A DNA stretch of 8,775 bases from Oscillospiraceae bacterium (GTDB lineage: Bacteria; Bacillota; Clostridia; Oscillospirales; Ruminococcaceae): assembly GCA_014858325.1 (NCBI GenBank), contig RKCM01000188.1:1-8775 (forward strand). Direction: 5' to 3'. This document shows positions 1 through 7,778 of the stretch, in pieces. Both the position numbers and the translations under genes were made by a program. A model generated the notes under the pieces. The model searched no databases. It was not told the origin of the DNA and saw only the letters and a list, made by a program, of their open reading frames with translations. Numbering within the stretch: the first letter of the stretch is position 1; the number at the start of each line of letters is the position of its first letter.

Positions 1-1005
<1,005 letters not shown>

Positions 1006-1036
1006 TGGTGACACCTCATCTATTCTATCGGGATCG

Positions 1037-1052
1037 GGGCGGCAGACCGCCC
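1037..1052 (-). other. Small GC hairpin in the secA leader
   Basis: On the minus strand the secA 5' leader contains GGGCGG-UCUG-CCGCCC, a perfect 6-bp GC stem closing a tetraloop, about 30 bases before the start codon. No U-run follows, so it is unlikely to be a terminator. It may stabilise the leader or help regulate secA translation, but nothing else in the sequence supports a particular role. Confidence 0.4.
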
Positions 1053-1092
1053 AAAAATCAAATTTCATTCGGAGCAGGAATACTCAAATTAT

Positions 1093-1121
1093 ATGATACA
1101 CCAAACCGCGGAAGCCGTCAA
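1093..1121 (-). promoter_or_regulatory. Sigma-A-type promoter of secA
   Basis: Read on the minus strand, a TTGACG -35 box (1121-1116) and a TATCAT -10 box (1098-1093) are separated by exactly 17 bases. Each matches the consensus at 5 of 6 positions. Transcription would start near 1086, giving a leader of about 80 bases before the secA ATG. The box lies between the rhomboid terminator and secA, which suggests secA is transcribed independently of its upstream neighbours. Confidence 0.75.
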
Positions 1122-1183
1122 ACCCGAAGTGATGTTTTTATGGGAAGATTGGATGAACATTCTGTAAAAATCGGGGGACACAA

Positions 1184-1210
1184 AGGCCCCCGGCAGCGTT
1201 CCGGGGGCCT
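1184..1210 (-). terminator. GC-rich terminator after the rhomboid gene
   Basis: This is a perfect 10-bp inverted repeat (AGGCCCCCGG and its complement) with a 7-base loop, starting 4 bases after the rhomboid stop codon on the minus strand. The downstream U-run is short (UUUGUGU), so termination efficiency is uncertain. The very stable stem and its position directly after the stop codon make it the likely end of the rhomboid transcript. Confidence 0.7.
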
Positions 1211-1214
1211 GCGT

Positions 1215-1910
1215 TTACTTTTTGCGGCTTCTTTTTCTTCGCGGCAGAACGGCATAGGCATACCCGAAGACGGTGCCGCAGACGCCGCCGACGATGTGCA
1301 TGAAGTTGGCGACGTTATCCCGCACGAGGAGGATATCGTGCACCTGCTGGCCGAGGTACAGCGCCGCCACCAGCAGCATGGTGACGGGGATGCCGCCGGA
1401 AAAGCCGGAGAGGGACGCCAACATGATGAGCATGAAGACGATGCCCGAGGCCCCCAGCAGGGCCGAGTGGGGAAAGAGAGAGCACTGCAGGATGCCCGAG
1501 ATGAGGGCCGTGAGCAGGATGCCCCACAGCAGCGGTACACTGCCGTATTTTTCCTCCATCGGCGGGCCGATGACGAGGAGAAGGAGCATATTGTTCAAAA
1601 AGTGATCCCAGCTGCCGTGCCCCAGCACATGGCCGAAGAGCCGGACGTAGAACAGCGGGTCCCGGAGGGAGGAGCGATAGACGCAGAACAGGTGGGTGGT
1701 GGTCCAGCCGTTGGTCCACTGTCCCAGGAAGAGCACTCCAAGAGACAATAAAAAGAAGGTAAGGATCACCGGGGCGTTGTACTGCAACTGCAGGGTGAGC
1801 TTTGGCTTTTTCGTAAAGTTTCCGTCCTTTCCCTGCCTGCAGCGCCGCCGCAGGCTCTTGAATTTGGTCCATTGGCTTCTATTGTAACACACTCCGGGGC
1901 CCTTTTCCAC
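1215..1910 (-). CDS. Rhomboid family intramembrane serine protease
   Basis: Rhomboids are membrane-embedded serine proteases that cleave transmembrane substrates near the membrane surface. Numbering from the GTG at 1910, the protein shows the full active-site set: H98-x4-H103-x3-N107 (oxyanion region, like GlpG H145/H150/N154), the GASG motif with nucleophile Ser155, and catalytic His205 in NFMHIVGG. Hydrophobic stretches near 46-64, 103-116, 125-143, 151-170, 174-187 and 203-222 fit a six-helix rhomboid core, and the tail is basic (RRKRSRKK). The physiological substrate cannot be inferred. The start is uncertain. The reading frame is open to a GTG at 1910, but a good promoter (1881-1909) overlaps those first codons. 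The membrane-core part begins at KKPKLTLQ (residue 34), just after an ACG codon at 1814-1812 preceded by AGGGAAAGGA. The real protein may therefore be about 199 residues. The family call is firm and the start is not. Confidence 0.88.
   Translation of the reverse strand: MEKGPGVCYNRSQWTKFKSLRRRCRQGKDGNFTKKPKLTLQLQYNAPVILTFFLLSLGVLFLGQWTNGWTTTHLFCVYRSSLRDPLFYVRLFGHVLGHGSWDHFLNNMLLLLVIGPPMEEKYGSVPLLWGILLTALISGILQCSLFPHSALLGASGIVFMLIMLASLSGFSGGIPVTMLLVAALYLGQQVHDILLVRDNVANFMHIVGGVCGTVFGYAYAVLPRRKRSRKK
1881..1909 (-). promoter_or_regulatory. Putative promoter of the rhomboid gene
   Basis: On the minus strand, TGGAAA (1909-1904, 4 of 6 matches) and TACAAT (1886-1881, 5 of 6) are separated by 17 bases. 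Transcription would start near 1874. If the promoter is real, the GTG at 1910 cannot be the start codon for this transcript, which points to a start further downstream. It lies in the 60-base gap and first codons between the CYTH gene and the rhomboid core. Confidence 0.5.
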
Positions 1911-1970
1911 GGATTTTTCTGCCTCCCGGGGTCCGGGTCATCTTTGCGGTCAGCCCGCCCAGTTTCTGAT

Positions 1971-2462
1971 TCAGCCCCGTGTCTGCTCCCAATAGGCCCC
2001 CATGCTCTGGCCGGGCTGGTCGGTCACATCGTCGGCAAGGTAGGCGGCAAGGCCCACGGAGGCGGGGTCCCAGCTCCGAGCGGCTTCTACGGTGGGGTAC
2101 TCCACCTCGGCGTACCAGAACGCGGTGGGCAAGCCCTCATCCACGTGGTTCACTTCCAGAATGCTGCCGTCCGGCAGGCGGAAGCTGCGGCGAAGCTTGC
2201 GGATGAGGGGTTTTGCGATGATCTTCGTTTCCAGATCGCGGAAAAGCGCCGCGTCGATCTCCCGCTCGATCTCCTCCCGGGCAATGCCGCCCTCGGACTT
2301 GAAGCAGAGGATGAAGCAGGTCGGTCCCCCGGTGAGGGCTTCCTCCCGGATGCGGACGGTAGGGTGGACGCTGATATAGCCCTGCCGCATCGTAAATTCT
2401 TCGGTGAGGGGGAAGGCCGCTTCCGGCCAGCCCCTCACCATCCATTTGCGCTCGATCTCCAT
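1971..2462 (-). CDS. CYTH-domain (triphosphate tunnel) protein
   Basis: This 163-residue protein is a member of the CYTH / triphosphate tunnel metalloenzyme family, cytosolic proteins that bind triphosphates and divalent metal inside a beta-barrel. The signature ExExK is at the very N-terminus (E2-I-E4-R-K6). It is followed by the basic tunnel residues R37 and R39 (VRIRE) and K55 (CFKSEGG), the acidic/basic run EEIEREID at 63-70, basic RKLRRSFR at 88-95, ILEVNHVDEG and EVEY (E119, E121). Together these cover the whole domain, at normal length for a stand-alone bacterial CYTH protein. Many such proteins hydrolyse inorganic triphosphate; some relatives make cAMP or hydrolyse thiamine triphosphate, so the substrate is not assigned. 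The ATG at 2462 has GAGGCG about 6 bases upstream and is preceded by an extended -10 promoter, divergent from the methyltransferase gene. Confidence 0.88.
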   Translation of the reverse strand: MEIERKWMVRGWPEAAFPLTEEFTMRQGYISVHPTVRIREEALTGGPTCFILCFKSEGGIAREEIEREIDAALFRDLETKIIAKPLIRKLRRSFRLPDGSILEVNHVDEGLPTAFWYAEVEYPTVEAARSWDPASVGLAAYLADDVTDQPGQSMGAYWEQTRG

Positions 2463-2493
2463 GGTATCGCCTCATTTCAATGATTTCGTATTT

Positions 2494-2502
2494 ATTCTAA
2501 CA
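2494..2502 (-). promoter_or_regulatory. Extended -10 promoter of the CYTH gene
   Basis: On the minus strand, TGT-TAGAAT (2502-2494) reads as an extended -10 element (TGn plus a 5-of-6 -10 box), about 30 bases before the start codon. The -35 region (TTTATC, 17 bases upstream) is weak, as is common with extended -10 promoters. It lies only 8 bases from the opposing element for the methyltransferase gene. Confidence 0.5.
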
Positions 2503-2510
2503 CGTTTTTA

Positions 2511-2519
2511 TGATATGAT
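2511..2519 (+). promoter_or_regulatory. Extended -10 promoter of the methyltransferase gene
   Basis: On the plus strand, TGA-TATGAT is an extended -10 element ending 33 bases before the ATG at 2553. No convincing -35 box is present 17 bases upstream. The strong ribosome binding site AAGGAG at 2541-2546, 6 bases from the ATG, falls inside the predicted leader. Confidence 0.5.
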
Positions 2520-2552
2520 AAAGAGCAGAGTTGAAACAAGAAGGAGTATCCC

Positions 2553-3779
2553 ATGAAAGAACGCGCTTATCCTGTGTATCAGGTCAACAAACACGCCGAG
2601 GGGCTGCTGGTGGGCGGCCACCCCTGGGTGTACGAGAACGACATCACCGCTTCCCCCGAGGAACTCCCGGAAAACGGCAGTCTTGTGGACGTGGTGAGCC
2701 CGAAGGGGGCCTACCTCGGCACCGGCTTTGTCTCCCACCACAGCAAGATCCGGGTGCGGCTGCTCTCCCGCAACGCCAACGACAGCTTTGACGAGGCATT
2801 CTGGCGGCGGCGGGTGGAGTACGCCTGGGCTTACCGCAAGACCGTGCTGGAGCCGAACGATCTTTCCGCCTGCCGGGTCATCTTCGGCGAGGCCGACCAG
2901 TTCCCGGGGCTGACGGTGGACCGCTTCCAGAATGTTCTGGTGACCCAGACCCTCAGCGTGGGGATGGAAAAGCTCAAGCCGATGCTTTTTCCCCTGCTGG
3001 CCGAGGTGCTGCGGGCCGACGGCCAGACCATTGAGGGCATCTACGAGCGGAACGACGAGGCCCTGCGGGCCAAGGAGGGGCTGGAGCAGAACAAGGGCTG
3101 GTTCGATCTGCCCGGCGAGAGCCACCCCGCCGGCACCCAGACGGAAATTTGCGAGAACGGCGTGTACTACCACGTGGATTTTGAGAACGGCCAGAAGACC
3201 GGCTTCTTCCTGGACCAGAAGTACAACCGCCGTGCCGTGGCCCGGCTGGCCGCAGGGCACACCGTGCTGGACTGCTTTACCCACACCGGCAGCTTTGCGC
3301 TGAACGCCGCCAAAGGCGGGGCCGCACGGGTCACCGCTGCCGACATCAGCGCCGAGGCCATTGCCATGGCCCAGCGGAACGCCCGGCGCAACGGCCTGAC
3401 CAACATGGATTTCCTCTGCGAGGACACCTTCCAGCTGCTGCCCCGGCTGGAAAAAGAGGGCCACCCCTACGATTTCATCATTCTGGACCCGCCGGCCTTC
3501 ACCAAAGCCCGCCGCACGGTGGAAAACGCCATGCGGGGCTATAAGGAGATCAACTACCGGGCCATGAAGCTGCTGCCCCGGGGCGGGTATCTGGCCACGG
3601 CCAGCTGCTCCCACTTTGCCACCGAGGAGCTGTTCGTCAAGATGCTCCACGCCGCCGCAAAGGACGCCCACCGCCAGCTGCGGCAGATCGAGGTAAAACA
3701 GCAGGCCCCGGACCACCCCATCCTGTGGGGCGTGCCGGAGACGAATTACCTGAAGTTTTTTCTGTTCCAGGTAATCTGA
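2553..3779 (+). CDS. rlmI: Class I SAM-dependent rRNA methyltransferase, RlmI type
   Basis: This 408-residue protein has the RlmI/YwbD architecture: an N-terminal PUA-like RNA-binding domain (about 1-75), a linker domain with FGEADQFPGLTVDRF at 111-125, and a Rossmann SAM-binding domain. Motif I is VLDCFTHTGSF at 238-248, motif IV is ILDPPAF at 310-316, and the SCSH motif at 351-354 supplies Cys352 as the expected 5-methylcytosine nucleophile. E. coli RlmI methylates C1962 of 23S rRNA; Gram-positive homologues are usually annotated only as class I rRNA methyltransferases, so the exact target base is inferred. The length matches the family (about 390-410). The start is fixed by AAGGAG with a 6-base spacer. 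It appears to be a single-gene unit, divergent from the CYTH gene. Confidence 0.9.
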   Translation: MKERAYPVYQVNKHAEGLLVGGHPWVYENDITASPEELPENGSLVDVVSPKGAYLGTGFVSHHSKIRVRLLSRNANDSFDEAFWRRRVEYAWAYRKTVLEPNDLSACRVIFGEADQFPGLTVDRFQNVLVTQTLSVGMEKLKPMLFPLLAEVLRADGQTIEGIYERNDEALRAKEGLEQNKGWFDLPGESHPAGTQTEICENGVYYHVDFENGQKTGFFLDQKYNRRAVARLAAGHTVLDCFTHTGSFALNAAKGGAARVTAADISAEAIAMAQRNARRNGLTNMDFLCEDTFQLLPRLEKEGHPYDFIILDPPAFTKARRTVENAMRGYKEINYRAMKLLPRGGYLATASCSHFATEELFVKMLHAAAKDAHRQLRQIEVKQQAPDHPILWGVPETNYLKFFLFQVI

Positions 3780-3839
3780 GCTCTCCGCCCTCTCAGGCGC
3801 TTTTGAGAAGTATTGCCGCACATGGCGGAGAGGGCGAGC
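3780..3839. repeat. Imperfect inverted repeat after the methyltransferase gene
   Basis: Starting one base after the stop codon, GCTC plus GCCCTCTC (3780-3783 and 3787-3794) pair with GAGAGGGC plus GAGC (3828-3839), leaving a 3-base bulge. An alternative 9-bp pairing is 3781-3789 with 3824-3832. The loop is long, about 33 bases. The structure could terminate the methyltransferase transcript, although the tail GTTTAAGTATTAC is a poor U-run. It could instead be a copy of a dispersed intergenic palindromic repeat. The remainder of the gap to about 3945 shows no gene: it is AT-rich, with a short GGGGCCC palindrome near 3914-3920. Confidence 0.45.
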
Positions 3840-3947
3840 CGTTTAAGTATTACTTATTCCGCAAATTTTCACCGCAATTCGCCAAATCAAAGCGTTTGCC
3901 CCAAAAATACAACGGGGCCCTCGGGCAAAAATTGTCCGTTTTGTCAA

Positions 3948-3976
3948 TTGTGTTTTCGCGGCCGTTAGGCTATAAT
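3948..3976 (+). promoter_or_regulatory. Promoter of the type III glutamine synthetase gene
   Basis: A perfect TATAAT -10 box at 3971-3976 lies 17 bases from TTGTGT (3948-3953), which matches the -35 consensus at 3 of 6. Transcription would start near 3983, so the RNA would begin a few bases before the nested hairpins at 3987-4030. The weak -35 box leaves room for an activator, but no recognisable GlnR/TnrA-type operator was found. Confidence 0.6.
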
Positions 3977-3986
3977 CATCGCATAG

Positions 3987-4002
3987 ACAGCAACGGCGCT
4001 GT
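3987..4002 (+). promoter_or_regulatory. Candidate ANTAR-binding hexaloop hairpin (antiterminator)
   Basis: ACAGC-AACGGC-GCUGU folds into a 5-bp stem with a hexanucleotide loop that has A at position 1 and G at position 4, the two bases ANTAR proteins are known to read. Its loop and 3' arm (3992-4001) are exactly the 10 bases that form the base of the following terminator hairpin, so the two structures exclude each other. That is how ANTAR antiterminators work. A matching ANTAR protein is encoded at 7779-8357. Known ANTAR sites normally have two such hairpins. No good second one lies upstream, and the predicted RNA start leaves no space for it, so this remains a candidate. Confidence 0.5.
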
Positions 4003-4036
4003 GGGTCACCTCCTGACTCGCAGCGCCGTTTCGTTT
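3992..4036 (+). terminator. 17-bp leader terminator/attenuator before the type III glutamine synthetase gene
   Basis: Bases 3992-4008 pair with 4014-4030 without bulges (15 Watson-Crick pairs and 2 G-U), closing a CCUCC pentaloop. The 3' side runs into UUUCGUUU, a U-rich tract as in intrinsic terminators. It lies after the promoter and about 75 bases before the start codon of the gene, so it should stop transcription in the leader unless prevented. The 3987-4002 hairpin would prevent it by capturing the 5' arm. Confidence 0.65.
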
Positions 4037-4103
4037 AGGTCATCCTGTCGCACACTTTTTGCGGCTTTCCGTCAAAGACAAGATCAAGTAAGGAGTAGGA
4101 TTT

Positions 4104-6191
<2,088 letters not shown>

Positions 6192-6274
6192 TTTTGCATA
6201 AGATCAAACTGAATCAGCATCCGTAGGCTGCGGAACCAACCAACGACATTCTCCTTTTCCTATTTCTTACACCA

Positions 6275-6320
6275 GCCTAAAGACCTGCCTCCCCATCGGG
6301 GCAGGCCTTTAGGCGTTTTT
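6275..6320 (+). terminator. Intrinsic terminator between the two glutamine synthetase genes
   Basis: GCCTAAAG (6275-6282) pairs with CTTTAGGC (6307-6314), then after one A-C mismatch CCTGCC (6284-6289) pairs with GGCAGG (6300-6305). TTTTT follows at 6316-6320. This is a textbook Rho-independent terminator for the type III gene. It separates the gene from glnA, although some read-through into glnA is possible. The 6192-6274 stretch before it shows no gene and no convincing hexaloop hairpin. Confidence 0.9.
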
Positions 6321-6337
6321 GGTGCAGGACACAGTCT

Positions 6338-6366
6338 TTGCCTTTTCTGCAAGCAAATACCATAAA
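6338..6366 (+). promoter_or_regulatory. Weak promoter candidate for glnA
   Basis: TTGCCT (6338-6343, 4 of 6) and CATAAA (6361-6366, 4 of 6) are 17 bases apart; the overlapping TAAAAT (6363-6368) is a better -10 box but with a 19-base spacer. RNA would start near 6373, at the foot of the hairpin that precedes the glnA ribosome binding site. A promoter is expected here because a strong terminator lies just upstream. Confidence 0.4.
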
Positions 6367-6371
6367 ATTTC

Positions 6372-6401
6372 CGCCGCAGGGTTCGCACGGTCTCTGCGGC
6401 G
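6372..6401 (+). promoter_or_regulatory. Leader hairpin touching the glnA ribosome binding site
   Basis: CGCCGCAG (6372-6379) pairs perfectly with CTGCGGCG (6394-6401), and two further pairs (G-U, G-C) extend it to 10 bp around a 10-base loop. The stem ends one base before the Shine-Dalgarno sequence GGAGGTG (6403-6409). No U-run follows, so it is not a terminator. It may affect ribosome access or mRNA stability. No loop with the ANTAR A1/G4 pattern could be formed here. Confidence 0.45.
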
Positions 6402-6413
6402 CGGAGGTGTGTT

Positions 6414-7733
6414 ATGAGCTATACGACCCAGCAGGACGTCCTTGATTTTGTGGAGGACAACAACATCAAATTCGTCCGCTTTGCTTTCTGCGATATCTTC
6501 GGCATCCAGAAGAACATCGCCGTCCTAGGCAGCGACCTGGCCAAAGCCCTGGAGGACGGCGTCTGCTTTGACGGCAGCGCCATTGCGGGCTTTATGCACG
6601 TGGAGGAGAGCGACCTCGTCCTCCGGCCCGACCTTTCCACCATGACCATCCTGCCCTGGCGCTCCACCGAGGGCCGGGTGATGCAGTTTTTCTGCGACGT
6701 GGAAAAGCCGGACGGCGCGCCTTTTGGCGGCAACAGCCGGGGCTTTCTGCGGCAGGTGAACCGCCAGTTCAAACAGCTGGGCCTCACCTGCAACGTGGGC
6801 ACCGAGGTGGAGTTCTACCTGTTTGAGAACGACGACCACGGCCGCCCCACCCGCATCCCCATTGATTTTGGCGGCTATTTTGACGTGGCCCCTCTGGACG
6901 CAGGCGAGAACCTGCGCCGGGACATCTGCCTGACCATGGAGCAGATGGGCATGGCCCCCCAGCACAGCCACCACGAGAACGGCAGCGGCCAGAACGAGAT
7001 CGATTGCCACTACGCAGGCCCCCTGAAGACCGCCGACAACGTGATGATGTTCAAGCAGATCGTCCGGGCAGTGGCCACCAGCAACGGCCTCCACGCCAGC
7101 TTTCTGCCCAAGCCCCTGCCGGACCAGGCGGGCAGCGGTTTGCACATCAACCTCTCGCTGTACATGGACGGCCACAACCTGTTTGAGGGCGACATCGCCC
7201 CCGACAGCATCCCCGGCAGCTTTATGGCGGGCATCCTGGCCCACAGCCGGGAGCTGACGGCCTTTACCAATCCCCTGCCCAACAGCTACCTCCGCTTTGG
7301 CTGCGACGAGGCCCCCCGCTATGTGAGCTGGAGCCGCCAGAACCGCAGCCAGCTGGTGCGCATCCCCCAGGTAAAGGGCGACAACTGCCGCATGGAGCTG
7401 CGCAGCCCCGACCCGGCCTGCAACCCCTACCTTTCCATTGCGCTGATCCTGGCCGCCGGATTGGACGGCATCCAAAAGCGGATGGAGCTGCAGGCCCCCG
7501 TGAACAAAAACCTCTTCCTCCCGGGCGAGGTCGAGGGGCTGGGGCTGGAGGCCCTGCCCGCCTCGCTGGAGGAGGCCGTGGAAGTGGCGCAGAACAGCGA
7601 ATTTTTGAAGCGTGTTTTGCCCCAGGAGCTGGGCCGCCGCTACTACGCCGAGGCTCTGCGCCGGAGCGAGGCGCTGAAAAAAGCCGCAGACCCCGCCGAG
7701 TATGAGCGGATCCACTATTTCAACGCGATCTGA
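6414..7733 (+). CDS. glnA: Type I glutamine synthetase (GSI-alpha-like)
   Basis: This ATP-dependent glutamine synthetase is 439 residues long, typical of the Firmicutes GSI-alpha class. The N-terminal beta-grasp domain ends with FDGSAIAGF (52-60). The catalytic domain has metal ligands in GTEVEFYLF (E131, E133) and ENGSGQNEIDC (E188, E195), ATP-site GSGLHINLSL (240-249, His244), NRSQLVRIP (310-318) and RMELRSPDPACNPYL (326-340). There is no NLYDLP-type adenylylation site; the corresponding stretch is NKNLFLPGE, so GlnE-type modification is not expected. Position 62, Arg in B. subtilis GlnA and linked to feedback control there, is His. The substrate-loop region reads NSYLRFGCDEAP, one residue shorter than the usual NSYKRLVPGYEAP. 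The start is set by GGAGGTG 6 to 10 bases upstream. The ANTAR regulator gene follows after 45 bases, probably in the same operon. Confidence 0.95.
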   Translation: MSYTTQQDVLDFVEDNNIKFVRFAFCDIFGIQKNIAVLGSDLAKALEDGVCFDGSAIAGFMHVEESDLVLRPDLSTMTILPWRSTEGRVMQFFCDVEKPDGAPFGGNSRGFLRQVNRQFKQLGLTCNVGTEVEFYLFENDDHGRPTRIPIDFGGYFDVAPLDAGENLRRDICLTMEQMGMAPQHSHHENGSGQNEIDCHYAGPLKTADNVMMFKQIVRAVATSNGLHASFLPKPLPDQAGSGLHINLSLYMDGHNLFEGDIAPDSIPGSFMAGILAHSRELTAFTNPLPNSYLRFGCDEAPRYVSWSRQNRSQLVRIPQVKGDNCRMELRSPDPACNPYLSIALILAAGLDGIQKRMELQAPVNKNLFLPGEVEGLGLEALPASLEEAVEVAQNSEFLKRVLPQELGRRYYAEALRRSEALKKAADPAEYERIHYFNAI

Positions 7734-7778
7734 CCCCTTCGATCCCCACAAATCAGGTGTAAGAAAGGAGCGATCCGA

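Noticed and set aside
1315..1872. Alternative minus-strand frame beginning ATG at 1872, close to the predicted rhomboid transcript start
   Set aside because: The translation is Pro/His/Arg-rich without motifs and overlaps the rhomboid core out of frame. A short leader peptide cannot be excluded but has no support.
1921..1945. CCCGG/CCGGG hairpin between the CYTH and rhomboid genes as a terminator
   Set aside because: The stem is only 5 bp with a 3-base loop and no U-run follows on the minus strand.
2508..3821. 437-codon open frame on the minus strand opposite the methyltransferase gene
   Set aside because: It is an antisense shadow with no recognisable motif; the plus-strand gene has a full set of RlmI motifs and a ribosome binding site.
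3840..3986. GlnR/TnrA operator or second ANTAR hairpin upstream of GSIII
   Set aside because: No TGTNA-type inverted repeat was found. The A1/G4 loop AUCGCA at 3978-3983 has no adjacent pairing.
6192..6413. ANTAR hexaloop hairpin in the glnA leader
   Set aside because: All six-base windows with A at 1 and G at 4 were checked for flanking pairing; none had more than one closing pair. CAGC/GCUG near 6224-6239 encloses eight bases, not six.
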